Shown here one piece after another: positions 27,871 through 37,615 of a DNA stretch of 63,985 nucleotides. The DNA lies in the NCBI GenBank assembly GCA_020349245.1, contig CP070764.1, positions 2,507,648-2,571,632 on the forward strand, given 5' to 3'. The stretch is from Chloroflexota bacterium. Its GTDB lineage: Bacteria > Chloroflexota > Anaerolineae > Anaerolineales > UBA4823. Every line of letters starts with the position of its first letter. The stretch's first letter is position 1. Both the position numbers and the translations under genes were made by a program. Under the pieces are notes generated by a model. The model made no database searches. It was not told the DNA's origin and saw only the letters and a program-made list of their open reading frames with translations.

Positions 27871-30213
27871 ATGACATTTGATATCGCCACTGTCTTCATC
27901 ATCACCGCGCTGGCTGTCATCCTCTTCATCACCGAGAGGGTACGGGTAGATTTGGTTGCATTATTGGTCATGGCTAGCTTAGCCCTGACTGATATTCTGA
28001 CACCAGCTGAAACCCTTTCGGGTTTCAGCAACGCGGCAGTCGTGACTGTATGGGCCGTGTTAATCCTCAGTGCAGGTTTAGCCCGAACCGGGGTTGCTGG
28101 ATCGATTGGGCACCGCGTGCTTCGCCTTGCTGGATCAGGAGAAGCCCGTCTGATTTTATTGATCATGCTGATGGTCGGCACCCTTTCTGGTTTCATGAAT
28201 TCAATCGGTGTTGCCTCCCTTTTTCTTCCTGTTGTGATCGACATCGCCCGCCGTACGGGTACCTCGCCCTCCAAGCTGTTAATCCCCTTGTCTTTTGCTG
28301 CACTTATGGGCGGCTTGATCACCCTGATCGGCACCCCGCCAAATATACTGATCAGTGAAGCCTTACAGGTTGCGAATCTGCAGCCATTTGGCATGTTTGA
28401 CTACACTCCGGTCGGCATATTTGTCCTGATCGCAGGAATTGTATTTATCATCTTGCTCGGACGCCGCTTGCTGCCCGACCGTGACATCAGCCGGGAAACT
28501 TCTCGAGCCGCTCAAGCAGATGTAAAAGAACTCTACGATCTCCAGGATCGCATGGCTATGGTCTACCTGCCAGATGACTCAAACTTGGCTGGCAAATCCT
28601 TGGGGAAAAGCAGGCTGGGCTCGATTCTGGGTCTAAACGTTGTGGCCATCATCCACGAGGGTCAAACTCTGCTGGCTCCTTCTCCAGAGACAATCCTTCA
28701 GACTGGAGATCGCTTACTCTTAGAAGGGCGCCTGGACCAATTGACTGATTTCCACGATCGGAGTCACCTGATCATCGAGGATGAAAAAATTGGAATTGAG
28801 AAATTGATCTCAGCGGAGATCGAATTGGTTGAACTTGAAATTCCCCAGGATTCTTCCTTAATCCAGAAAACATTACGCCAAATAGATTTTCGCCAGCGAT
28901 ATGCGGTCATTGTTCTGGCTATCCGTCGCGGGGGCATTATCTGGCGTACCAACCTGGAAAGCATTCCGCTAAAGGCAGGTGACAAACTGCTAGTTCAAGG
29001 AAGTCATACTAAAGTTGACGCCATACGGGAAGATAGTGGATTTATTTTATCCCCCCCTCAGGAAGCACAAGTTTACCAGTTAGAAGAAAGATTAATGCTG
29101 GTTAACTTACCTGAGGATTCTTCTCTCGTCGGCAAGACGCTCATGGAGAGCAGGCTGGGGGATGCTTTTGGGCTTGGAGTGATGGGTATTATCAGGCAAG
29201 AAAAAACTCAGCTGATGCCAAATCCTGAAGAGCGTCTCCAGGCTGGTGACACGTTGCTGGTGAAAGGGAAACGCGAGGATTTACTAACCGTTGATGGTTT
29301 ACAGAGCCTGCAAATCGAGACTGAACTACCACCTGATCTCCGTGAACTCGAATCTGCCGAAGTCGGCTTGGTCGAAGCCGTGCTCTCCCCACACACCTCA
29401 TTGGTTGGTAGAACCCTGCGCGAGATTCATTTCCGCGTCAAATATGGACTGAGCGTCTTGGCTATCTGGAGGGAGGGGCGTGCATATTATGCAAACCTAG
29501 GGGAAATGGCACTGCGCTTTGGTGATGCACTCCTGCTTCACGGCTCGCGAGATAGGATACGGCTCCTGGGCAGTGAACCTGATTTCCTCGTGCTGACCGA
29601 AGATGCACAGGAAGCCCCACGCACGAATAGAGCATGGTTGGCAGTCCTGATCATGGCCGTTGTCCTTCTTCCGGTAATCCTTGGATGGGTGCCAATCGCG
29701 ATTATGGTTGTCGTCGGAGTAGCTTTGATGGTTCTCACCGGCTGCTTGACCATGGATGAGGCATACCGGGCGATTGAATGGAAAGCTGTTTTTCTCATCG
29801 CAGGCATGATCCCCCTGGGAATCGCCATGGAGAAAACTGGCGCAGCCAGTTTCATGGCAACCTGGATGGTGGATGTATTGGGTGGCTATGGACCCGTGGT
29901 GATCATGGGCGGCTTGTATATTCTGACCTCCCTCGCTTCGCAGGTGATGCCCAACCCGGCAGCGGCGGTGCTACTTGTGCCGATCGCCTTGAATACCGCC
30001 AGCGATCTCGGAGTTTCCCCCTATCCTCTGGCAATGACCGTCGCCGTAGCCGCCTCCGCAGCCTTTCTAAGTCCTGTGGGACACCCAGCCAATTTACTAG
30101 TCATGGGTCCCGGTGGCTATCGCTTTAGCGATTATATAAGAATCGGCCTTCCGCTGACATTGGTCTTGCTGGTGGTAGTAATGCTGGTCATGCCCATTTT
30201 CTGGCCGTTTTAA
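27871..30213 (+). CDS. SLC13-type permease with four RCK_C domains (copy 2)
   Basis: A 780-residue paralogue of the preceding gene, colinear along its whole length; 30 of the first 40 residues are identical by direct comparison. The same transporter signatures (LITLIGTPPNILISEA; LSPVGHPANLLVMGPGGYRFSDY) and all four RCK_C modules are kept. Differences cluster in the RCK_C region and in the first loop after the amino-terminal block, where this copy has three extra residues (RAAQADVKE). This points to a tandem duplication followed by divergence, perhaps of regulatory ligand or affinity. Both genes face the same way with separate spacing. Confidence 0.9.
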   Translation: MTFDIATVFIITALAVILFITERVRVDLVALLVMASLALTDILTPAETLSGFSNAAVVTVWAVLILSAGLARTGVAGSIGHRVLRLAGSGEARLILLIMLMVGTLSGFMNSIGVASLFLPVVIDIARRTGTSPSKLLIPLSFAALMGGLITLIGTPPNILISEALQVANLQPFGMFDYTPVGIFVLIAGIVFIILLGRRLLPDRDISRETSRAAQADVKELYDLQDRMAMVYLPDDSNLAGKSLGKSRLGSILGLNVVAIIHEGQTLLAPSPETILQTGDRLLLEGRLDQLTDFHDRSHLIIEDEKIGIEKLISAEIELVELEIPQDSSLIQKTLRQIDFRQRYAVIVLAIRRGGIIWRTNLESIPLKAGDKLLVQGSHTKVDAIREDSGFILSPPQEAQVYQLEERLMLVNLPEDSSLVGKTLMESRLGDAFGLGVMGIIRQEKTQLMPNPEERLQAGDTLLVKGKREDLLTVDGLQSLQIETELPPDLRELESAEVGLVEAVLSPHTSLVGRTLREIHFRVKYGLSVLAIWREGRAYYANLGEMALRFGDALLLHGSRDRIRLLGSEPDFLVLTEDAQEAPRTNRAWLAVLIMAVVLLPVILGWVPIAIMVVVGVALMVLTGCLTMDEAYRAIEWKAVFLIAGMIPLGIAMEKTGAASFMATWMVDVLGGYGPVVIMGGLYILTSLASQVMPNPAAAVLLVPIALNTASDLGVSPYPLAMTVAVAASAAFLSPVGHPANLLVMGPGGYRFSDYIRIGLPLTLVLLVVVMLVMPIFWPF

Positions 30214-30367
30214 TATCCCGGCACTCCTGAAGGTAAATTTCTCAATCAAATATCGAAGCAATTCACCATCCGCTAATTTGGAGCTCTGAACTTACCAGGT
30301 TTTTGCACCATGGCCCCTCATCAGAAGGTTGACAGAACAACTTTCAGGGACAGCATGCAAGTATTCT

Positions 30368-32461
30368 TCAGCTTAAAATGATGCGCGCGTCCAGTGCCCG
30401 GCAGCCTTCTCCTTCGTAGAAAACACGGAGCGGATTGACATCCAGTTCAGCGATATCTGGGAAATCGACCAGCAGCTGGGAGAGGCGCAGCAGGATCTCA
30501 ACCACCGCCTCGATATCGACAGGTTTATGCCCGCGCGCCCCGGCAAGTATTTGATATCCTCGCAGGTTCTGGATCATTTCCCTGGCTGCCCGTTGTGAGA
30601 TTGGGGCTACCCGCACCTGAGACTCCTCAAAAATCTCCACAAATATACCCCCCAACCCCGCCAGGATAACCGCTCCAAACTGGGGATCCTGCCTCCCACC
30701 CAGGATCAGCTCCCGGCCTCCTGTAACCATGGGTTGAACAAGAACACCATCCAATTTCGCATCGGGGTATGCCTGAAGGATATGCCCCATCATTTCCTCG
30801 AAAGCCTCTGCTACAGCAGAACTGTTGCGCAGGTTCAGCTGGACACCGCCCACATCCGATTTGTGCGAAATCTGTTCGGAAATAATCTTAATCGCCACCG
30901 GATAGCCAATTTCTTCTGCCGCAGCTTTTGCCTCATCAACCGTTCCTGCGATTAAACTGGGTACCGTGGTAATCCCATAATGCTCAAGAACCTGGAGAGC
31001 TTCCGAGATCAACAAATCGCGATCATCTTCTTTAGCTATCGCGATCAAATCTTTCACCCCTTTTCGATTGACTTTATAAATCGGGGTCTCGGCTTTTGTG
31101 CGGATCTTCCCAGCCTGCACATAGTAGCGATGACTCATCTCCAAAGCCCGGATTGTCTCCACGACCTGGGTGAAGATCGGAAAATCATAGTTTTGCTTTA
31201 GGTAGTTCACTTCTTCCGCAGCGGCTGAAATGTAATACGCGACCGGTTTTTCGTATTTTCCCACCAGCTCGATCATATGGTCCAATAACCTGCGGCTGGT
31301 TAGATTCTCTGCTTCTGAGAGCGATGTATGCAGAAAAACAATACCATCCACATCTTCCAGCTGCAGTGTCTGTTCAACAATTTGGGCATAAACGTTGAGA
31401 TCGAACAAATCACCCAGGTCAAGGGGATTTGTAAGGCGGATGACTGAAGCCCGGAAGTGTTTTTCAATCTCGCGCAGGAAACTCTCCGGGAAATATGCCA
31501 GGTTAAAGCCTGCTAATTCTGTGGCATCAGCGGCGATGACCGCGTGACCCCCAGAACGAGAGATAATCGCCAGGTTCTTTCCCTTCATCGGGGGCAGCCC
31601 AAGGATCTTCAAGTTGTTTCCAAAGGTTGTCGCATCACTGACCCGGATGATCCCGGCTTGGTGAAAAGCAGCTTCAACGATCTTGTCGTCACTCGCCAGC
31701 GAGGCGGTATGTGATTGGGCGATGTTTCTGCCCAATTCACCAATATTCGCTTTGAAAATCACCACGGGCTTGGGGGACCTGCGGGCAATTTCCATTAACC
31801 GGCGGCCATCGCGAATGCTCTCCAGGTACATGAAGATCAAGCCGGTGCCTTCATCCGTGATCAAATACTCGAGCATATCTTCTGCATCGATATTCAGCAT
31901 GTTTCCCACGGAGACAAATTTATTCAACCCGAGGCCTTCATTGGCCATCAGGTTCAAGGCACTCATACCCACCCCACCGCTTTGGGTGATCATGGATACA
32001 TCCCCCTGTTTTACAAATTTTGTGAGCCGCGGGAAGGGAACACACATCCCGTTCTCCATATTGATCGCGCCGATGCAGTTGGGTCCCACAAATTGAATCT
32101 CATATTTTTTCGCCACCCTGGAAATCGCTTCCTCCAGCTGGCGGCCCTCCTCCGTGAATTCTCTAAAGCCTGCTGTTTCGATGATCGCCCAGCGAATTCC
32201 CTTCTGACCGCACTCCTCCAGGATCATGGGCACCGTCTTTGCTGGGGTCAGGATGACCGCCAGATCGACATGATCCGGAATATCTCCTACGGAGCGATAG
32301 ATGCGCCGGGTCTCTATCATCCCGCCGCTTGGCCCAACCGCATACACGATACCATTGAAGCCGTACTCCACCAGGTTGGCGACGATGTTTCGCCCCAGGT
32401 TGTCCTCTTTTGCCGAGACCCCGATCACAGCGATCGTAGAAGGATAGAAAATTTCGCGCAT
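30368..32461 (-). CDS. ADP-forming acetate/acyl-CoA synthetase, fused alpha-beta
   Basis: A 697-residue enzyme that makes ATP from acyl-CoA, ADP and phosphate, or works in reverse. Order: CoA-binding domain (1-125, PSTIAVIGVSAKEDNLG), succinyl-CoA-ligase-like domain (about 145-290, MITQSGGVGMS) with the phosphohistidine candidate His251 in AQSHTASLAS, a linking ligase domain (300-440), then the ATP-grasp domain (about 470-697; GYPVAIKIISEQISHKSDVGGV and ELDVNPLRV). In archaea the two parts are often separate subunits; the fused form is common in bacteria and eukaryotic protists. A promoter with TTGCAG-N16-TATAAT lies upstream at 32546-32573. This enzyme would give substrate-level ATP in a fermenter. 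Confidence 0.93.
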   Translation of the reverse strand: MREIFYPSTIAVIGVSAKEDNLGRNIVANLVEYGFNGIVYAVGPSGGMIETRRIYRSVGDIPDHVDLAVILTPAKTVPMILEECGQKGIRWAIIETAGFREFTEEGRQLEEAISRVAKKYEIQFVGPNCIGAINMENGMCVPFPRLTKFVKQGDVSMITQSGGVGMSALNLMANEGLGLNKFVSVGNMLNIDAEDMLEYLITDEGTGLIFMYLESIRDGRRLMEIARRSPKPVVIFKANIGELGRNIAQSHTASLASDDKIVEAAFHQAGIIRVSDATTFGNNLKILGLPPMKGKNLAIISRSGGHAVIAADATELAGFNLAYFPESFLREIEKHFRASVIRLTNPLDLGDLFDLNVYAQIVEQTLQLEDVDGIVFLHTSLSEAENLTSRRLLDHMIELVGKYEKPVAYYISAAAEEVNYLKQNYDFPIFTQVVETIRALEMSHRYYVQAGKIRTKAETPIYKVNRKGVKDLIAIAKEDDRDLLISEALQVLEHYGITTVPSLIAGTVDEAKAAAEEIGYPVAIKIISEQISHKSDVGGVQLNLRNSSAVAEAFEEMMGHILQAYPDAKLDGVLVQPMVTGGRELILGGRQDPQFGAVILAGLGGIFVEIFEESQVRVAPISQRAAREMIQNLRGYQILAGARGHKPVDIEAVVEILLRLSQLLVDFPDIAELDVNPLRVFYEGEGCRALDARIILS

Positions 32462-32545
32462 ATATTTATTCCTTGGCTGCAGTGAGATGAATTGGTTTCA
32501 TTTTCCCGTCTTACCATCTTTATATTACCTTCTTCAATCTCCTAG

Positions 32546-32573
32546 ATTATACAAGGGATAAGAGGATCTGCAA
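32546..32573 (-). promoter_or_regulatory. Promoter of the acyl-CoA synthetase gene
   Basis: On the minus strand TTGCAG, 16-base spacer, TATAAT preceded by TTG; 85 bases upstream of the ATG. Confidence 0.5.
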
Positions 32574-33507
32574 CCCATGGGTACCCTTTCTAATCCTGAA
32601 CATAAACTGTACGGGTACGCAACCCCACCGTTTTGAAGGTGCTCTCCTCTCCTTAAAATAATACTTCCCAAGCACCGAGTAAATAAAAAAGTTCCGCTTA
32701 ATTCCAAAAGATTAATCGGGTACAGGATGGCCCCTCAGGAATTTTTCGCAAAATTATGCTAGAGATCAGATAAGTTAAACCACCCAATTCGGTCCACCCT
32801 TTCTCACAAATTATCGTTGCTTGCATTTGATTAATCAAAAGTGGAGAATGCCAAGATGCAGCACAACGAAATATCATCAAAGACACTTCCCTGCCACAGC
32901 CACCCGGGTTTATATCCGGTTTTGACTTATATTGTCCTTATCACACTTTCAGTTTTGAACCGCTGAAAAGCTTTTGATACTCAACCTGAAAGTCCAATAA
33001 TGATGGCTCCGATGGAAAGCGAATTGCATTTTGCAGTTCGCGATGAGTATCTGGAGATGAACCCCCTCCCCTGCATCCCTTCAATACCGATGGGGGTTCC
33101 ACGATTAAAAGTGAGCCGCACTTCATGAGAATCGCAGGATACGGAGTGAGCTTGCGGCCTTATCCGGATATCTACAATTGTCTAGCAAAACCCTGCCAAT
33201 TTGACGATCGATACAACATCACCCCCGGAATGTATCATCAGACTGCCGCAGGCTTGAACTCCAGTGTGGTCGATCCAGCCAAATTCGATACCCCCCGGGA
33301 TCAAGGTTCTCTTCTCGGTGATCATGCAAAAACAGACATGTTTACCACTGCCTTTTCCGCTTATCTGAATCGCCGAGACTTGATGTGCGGTTTGGAATAG
33401 ATTGCAGAGGATTTCAGTAGCTGGAATCTGCTTAGGCATACTGGGAGCTGGCCTCCTTCCACTTCCACTTTTTAACTCATCGTGAGCGTCATGTGCACTT
33501 GCAGATG

Positions 33508-33513
33508 TATAAT
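33508..33513 (+). promoter_or_regulatory. -10 element (GTATAAT) before the HAD gene
   Basis: Perfect TATAAT preceded by ATG, 39 bases upstream of the start codon; no strong -35 box. Confidence 0.45.
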
Positions 33514-33551
33514 GTCCCCAGAATGCTATACCCTCCCAGGAGCAATGTGTC

Positions 33552-34247
33552 ATGATCAACACGATTGGGTTCGATGCAGACGATACCCTGTGGCATAACG
33601 AACACCTCTACCACAACGCAAAGAAAATCTTTTCAGAAATACTTTCAAAATTCAGGGATGCGGATACAATTTTAACCAATTTGAATAAAACCGAGGTAGA
33701 AAATATCGCATATTACGGCTATGGGATCAAGGGATTTGCATTATCGATGATAGAAGTCGCTTTAGACATCTCCCGGGGCCAAGTCACCAGTGAGCAGATC
33801 AATGAAATCATCGCTATTTCCAGGAATATGCTCAAGGCACCGGTTGAATTAGTCCCCGGCGCGGAAGCTACGCTAAAGGAACTGGCCGATACTTACGATT
33901 TAATGCTCATAACCAAGGGAGATTCGTTCGAACAAGAGCGGAAAATTGAGCTTTCGGGGATTGCCCACTTTTTTCGCTACCGGGAAGTGGTCGGCGAGAA
34001 ATCGGAAAAAACATATGGAAAGATCTTGAGCCAGTACAACCTTGAGCCGGCGCGATTTGTCATGGTTGGCAATTCCCTGCGCTCCGATGTACTGCCTGTA
34101 CTGAAAATTGGGGGGCAAGCGGTGCATATCCCAAATGAATTTACCTGGTTTAACGAGAATGCCAGCCGGGAAGAGATTGGGGATGCGAAATTTGCCCAAT
34201 TGGAGAACTTGAGTCAGCTGCCGGATTATATTGCCGGATTGGAATAA
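33552..34247 (+). CDS. HAD-superfamily hydrolase
   Basis: A 231-residue haloacid-dehalogenase-type phosphatase. The catalytic loop FDADDTLW gives nucleophile Asp8 and acid Asp10; motif II is MLITKG near 117-122, the conserved Lys lies in the GEKSEKTYGKI stretch and motif III is VMVGNSLRSDVLP near 172-184. A helical cap (about 20-100) places it in the C1-cap group. Substrate unknown: phosphoglycolate-like or nucleotide phosphatases are the closest general types. GGAG precedes the ATG. 104 bases before the first sensor kinase gene. Confidence 0.88.
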   Translation: MINTIGFDADDTLWHNEHLYHNAKKIFSEILSKFRDADTILTNLNKTEVENIAYYGYGIKGFALSMIEVALDISRGQVTSEQINEIIAISRNMLKAPVELVPGAEATLKELADTYDLMLITKGDSFEQERKIELSGIAHFFRYREVVGEKSEKTYGKILSQYNLEPARFVMVGNSLRSDVLPVLKIGGQAVHIPNEFTWFNENASREEIGDAKFAQLENLSQLPDYIAGLE

Positions 34248-34351
34248 TCCCCTCCACTCGATTCTTATTAATGAAAATCAATTGTATGCTACACTGAGAG
34301 GAGAAGCTGCACACCCATTCGGTTTCTTCTTGATCTTCAATCAAAAGCAAG

Positions 34352-35818
34352 ATGCGAAAAGCGCAAGAAATTTCAAATCGAGGATCTCAGAATCTTTTCA
34401 AGAAGGCTGTTGAAAAATCCAGTGAGGTGATCTTCCTCACTGATCGGGAAGGAATTATTACATATATTAATCCCGAATTTACCCGCTTATACGGTTACAG
34501 CTCAGAAGAAGTGATCGGCAAAACAACCCCTCGTATCCTGAAAAGCGGGGAATTATCCCATCAGGATTACCAGTCCTTATGGGAAACACTGCTGGATCGC
34601 AGGGTCGCCCGGGGGGAATTTGTTAATAGGTGTAAAGATGGATCCCTGGTTACTGTGGAAAGCGCTGCCAATCCAATCTTTGGAGAAAAGGACGATATTA
34701 TCGGTTTTCTCGCTATCCAACGCGATATCAGCGAACGCAAGCGGGTTGAGATTGAATTAGCCACAGCCCATTCTTTTCAACAATCAATTATCGATGGTAT
34801 TGCCGAGCCAATTTTCGTTATTAGTCCAGATTACCAGATTCTGGCGGTGAACCATGCCGCCCGCGAGTTTTCCACTAACAACGCCACATCAGTAGAACCA
34901 AATTATTGCTATCAAATGTCTCATCACAGGAATTTGCCATGTGAAGGCAATGAGCATCCATGCCCCTTGCACAAGGTAGAAGAAACAGGTCGACCTATCA
35001 CAGTTATCCATGAACACTACCAGGCCGAAGGAGCTCGCCGGTTTGTTGAGATTGTTGCAGCACCCCTTTGGAACATCGATGGCTCATTCCAGGGGATCAT
35101 TGAATCCTTGAGAGACGTTACCGAACATAAACAAGCAGAGCAGGACCTGATCAAATACACCGAACGGCTAAAAGCGATCTCTACTCAACTTGTCGAGATT
35201 GAAGAATCAGAACGGCAGCGACTGGCTCGCGAGCTTCACGATCAGATTGGGCAGAATTTAACCGCACTGGGAATTAATTTGAACATCATCCAAATGCAAT
35301 TACCAGAAAATGTCGCCCCCCAAGTTCGCTTCCATCTGAAGGATTCACACGCATTGGTAGAACAAACCACGGAAAGTATCCGTAGCGTGATGGCAGATTT
35401 ACGCCCCCCGGTCCTTGATGATTACGGGCTACTAGCTGCATTGCGCTGGTATGGAGAGAAAATCTCTCGGCGCATTCAGGTTCCCATTACTGTTCGAGGC
35501 GAGGAACCCAACCCGCGTTTAGATTCAAAAGTTGAAAATGCACTCTTCCGCATCGTTCAGGAAGCATTGACAAATATATCCAAGCATGCCCAAGCTGCCA
35601 AGGTAAGAATAACCCTGGTTGTGGAACGAGATTCCTTGGAGCTGACCGTCGTAGATGATGGGATTGGATTCGATCCAGAAATCATCACCCAGCCAGAAAT
35701 TGGCGGGGGATGGGGAATCATCTCCATTACCGAACGTGCTGAAGCGGTGGGTGGTGTATGCCAGATACTTTCTACTCCACACCAGGGCACTCGCGTGAGT
35801 GTAAAGGTTCCCAGATGA
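34352..35818 (+). CDS. Cytoplasmic PAS-PAS histidine kinase (NarX/NreB type)
   Basis: A 488-residue sensor kinase without membrane segments. PAS domain 1 spans about 15-130 and PAS 2 about 140-262. PAS 2 carries a cysteine/histidine pattern CYQMSHHRNLPCEG..HPCPLH (Cys186, Cys197, Cys204), found in PAS domains suspected of metal or redox sensing. HisKA_3 follows with phosphoacceptor His296 in RELHDQIGQ, then an HATPase domain (NISKHAQ N-box near 410, DDGIGFDP near 441). It overlaps the downstream response regulator by 4 bases (ATGA), so the two form a translationally coupled pair. Confidence 0.92.
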   Translation: MRKAQEISNRGSQNLFKKAVEKSSEVIFLTDREGIITYINPEFTRLYGYSSEEVIGKTTPRILKSGELSHQDYQSLWETLLDRRVARGEFVNRCKDGSLVTVESAANPIFGEKDDIIGFLAIQRDISERKRVEIELATAHSFQQSIIDGIAEPIFVISPDYQILAVNHAAREFSTNNATSVEPNYCYQMSHHRNLPCEGNEHPCPLHKVEETGRPITVIHEHYQAEGARRFVEIVAAPLWNIDGSFQGIIESLRDVTEHKQAEQDLIKYTERLKAISTQLVEIEESERQRLARELHDQIGQNLTALGINLNIIQMQLPENVAPQVRFHLKDSHALVEQTTESIRSVMADLRPPVLDDYGLLAALRWYGEKISRRIQVPITVRGEEPNPRLDSKVENALFRIVQEALTNISKHAQAAKVRITLVVERDSLELTVVDDGIGFDPEIITQPEIGGGWGIISITERAEAVGGVCQILSTPHQGTRVSVKVPR

Positions 35819-36468
35819 GCACCACAATTATCCTGGCAGATGATCACGCAGTGGTGCGTGACGGTTTGCGCTATATCCTCGAAGCGCAGTCCGATCTCAC
35901 TGTGGTAGGGGATGCTGCTGATGGGCGGCAGACTCTTCTCTTGGTTGAACGCCTCCGACCTGATGTGGCAATATTAGACATTGCGATGCCGAAATTGAAC
36001 GGCATCGAAACCGCCCGCCAGATTTGCAGAATCCACCCTTCTACTCAAATTGTCATGCTATCCATTTATTCAACGGAAGAACACGTTGCACGTGCACTCC
36101 AGGCCGGTGCGCGTGGGTATGTATTGAAAGAATCCGCAGGATTTGAGGTGGTCAATGCAGTGCGCGCAGTTCATTCTGGCCACCATTACCTGAGTCAAAA
36201 ACTTTCCGATCAGTTAATTGACGATTACCTGCACCAGGTTATGACCTTTGGTGAGACAAGCCCTTTGGACCGCCTCAGCCCCCGTGAAAAAGAAGTCTTG
36301 CAGCTCGTTGTGGAGGGGAAATCGAGCGCTGAGATTGCTGCAGAACTCTCTTTATCCATTAAAACGATTGAGACATACCGCAGCCGAATTTTCCACAAGC
36401 TGGATATAGGTGATCTCCCTGGGCTTGTAAAATTCGCTATTCAACATGGCTTAACCACTTTAGATTGA
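35815..36468 (+). CDS. NarL/FixJ-type response regulator
   Basis: A 217-residue two-domain regulator. Receiver domain (1-120): acidic pair Asp9-Asp10, phosphorylation site Asp55 (AILDIAMP), switch residues in LSIYS and Lys in VLKES. LuxR-type helix-turn-helix at about 148-210 (LSPREKEVLQLVVEGKSSAEIA; SIKTIETYRSRI). ATG 35815 overlaps the kinase stop codon and is chosen over an earlier in-frame start at 35758, deep in the kinase gene. Partner of the PAS-PAS kinase; target genes unknown. Confidence 0.93.
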   Translation: MSTTIILADDHAVVRDGLRYILEAQSDLTVVGDAADGRQTLLLVERLRPDVAILDIAMPKLNGIETARQICRIHPSTQIVMLSIYSTEEHVARALQAGARGYVLKESAGFEVVNAVRAVHSGHHYLSQKLSDQLIDDYLHQVMTFGETSPLDRLSPREKEVLQLVVEGKSSAEIAAELSLSIKTIETYRSRIFHKLDIGDLPGLVKFAIQHGLTTLD

Positions 36469-36690
36469 CAGATAAGTTCCCAAGATGAACAACGCAAACA
36501 AAAGGATATTTTGCTGAGATAGGGTGTTCGTGATTGGCAATCCCTCTCTCCAGGGATTAAATTTACAAATTTCCCTTACATATATAGTCAAGATTTCCCG
36601 CTAGACAAGTAATTCACGATCTGTCAGGATAACTGTAATTCTGCATCCGCTTCAGCTGCTGGTTTATTCCCAGGTGGAAGAATTTATTTT

Positions 36691-37101
36691 ATGGTAGCTT
36701 CTATACTCATCGTTGAGGATCACGAGAAAGTCCGGAAGGCTTTACGAAACCTGCTTGAGGCAAGATTTTCACATTTCCAGGTGATTGAAGCCAGTAGCGC
36801 CGAGGAAGCCATTGACCTGACTTTATCTGAAGCTCCGTATCTCATAATTATGGATATCAGCCTCCCAGGGATGAACGGCATTGAAGCAACCCGCAAGGTT
36901 CGTGCAATCCCCTCTCCACCTCGGGTGGTGATATTCACCATTCATGAGGATGATATTTACCGGGAGGAAGCCAGAGATGCAGGCGCAACCGCCTATGTGG
37001 CAAAACACGCCTTACAGAGCGAATTAATGCCAAAACTCCTGGCACTTCTCCCCGCTGATAAAAAAATTGATTTATCAGAAAATATTAATACGTATCAGTA
37101 G
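36691..37101 (+). CDS. Stand-alone receiver domain protein
   Basis: A 136-residue CheY-like protein: acidic pocket ED in LIVEDHEKV, phosphorylation site Asp55 (LIIMDISLPGMNGIEA), Thr in FTIHEDD and Lys in VAKHA. The sequence ends about 15 residues after the receiver fold, so there is no output domain and it must act through protein contacts or as phosphate relay. It is followed after 13 bases by the cyclic-nucleotide-binding gene with a strong ribosome site, and the two are probably cotranscribed. Confidence 0.9.
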   Translation: MVASILIVEDHEKVRKALRNLLEARFSHFQVIEASSAEEAIDLTLSEAPYLIIMDISLPGMNGIEATRKVRAIPSPPRVVIFTIHEDDIYREEARDAGATAYVAKHALQSELMPKLLALLPADKKIDLSENINTYQ

Positions 37102-37114
37102 GAAGGAGGAAAAT

Positions 37115-37615
37115 ATGGTCTCTATTGAATTGCTTCGCCGCTATCCTTTCTTCGCTGGATTCACACACAGCCAAATCGAAGACCTTGCTAAAGTCGCCAG
37201 GGAAATAACCGTTGTGCCAAACTATGGGTTTATCGCGGAAGGTGAACGGGTAACAAATTTCTTTCTGGTTCTCAAGGGTTCAGTTGGCATTAGTATCAGG
37301 ATTCCAAATCGGGAAATCGAACAATCTCTCACTCGCCAAATCACCAATAACTTAATCACAAAGGACATCACAGTCAGCTCCGTGGGTGAAGGGGAGATTT
37401 TTGGCTGGTCAGCAATTATCCCCCCAAACCTCTCCACAGCATCAGCCAAGAGTCTGACCTCTTGTCAAGTCTTGGAGTTTGATTATCAAAAGCTCTTACC
37501 GATTATTGATGGGGACTGTTGCTTTGGACACCTATTGACAGTCAAAGCAGCCCAAATTATCCGGGATCGGTTTAGAGATTTACGGCTAGAAAGTTTAGCA
37601 GAATATGCTCTTTAG
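37115..37615 (+). CDS. Cyclic-nucleotide-binding domain protein without DNA-binding domain
   Basis: A 166-residue protein with the cNMP-binding beta-roll of the CRP/FNR family: LLRRYPFFAGFTHSQIEDLA at the start, ITVVPNYGFIAEGE, FFLVLKGSVGISI and VGEGEIFGWSAIIPP. The canonical phosphate-binding Arg region (GE..G.sAL....RsA) is altered: here it reads GEIFGWSAIIPPNLSTASA with no Arg, so cAMP binding is doubtful. It ends after the C helix and has no winged helix. ATG 37115 follows AGGAAGGAGG. It may sense another ligand or redox state for the neighbouring signalling proteins. Confidence 0.85.
   Translation: MVSIELLRRYPFFAGFTHSQIEDLAKVAREITVVPNYGFIAEGERVTNFFLVLKGSVGISIRIPNREIEQSLTRQITNNLITKDITVSSVGEGEIFGWSAIIPPNLSTASAKSLTSCQVLEFDYQKLLPIIDGDCCFGHLLTVKAAQIIRDRFRDLRLESLAEYAL

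Larger units (their letters stand above)
32462..33551. other. 1.09 kb gap between divergent genes
   Basis: Holds the promoters of the acyl-CoA synthetase (minus, 32546-32573) and HAD (plus, 33508) genes. Frames at 33125-33400 (plus) and 33182-33562 (minus) overlap each other and show no family-like sequence. I see nothing else. Confidence 0.45.

Noticed and set aside
33125..33562. Overlapping plus- and minus-strand frames before the HAD gene
   Set aside because: They overlap each other on opposite strands with no family-like sequence; likely chance.
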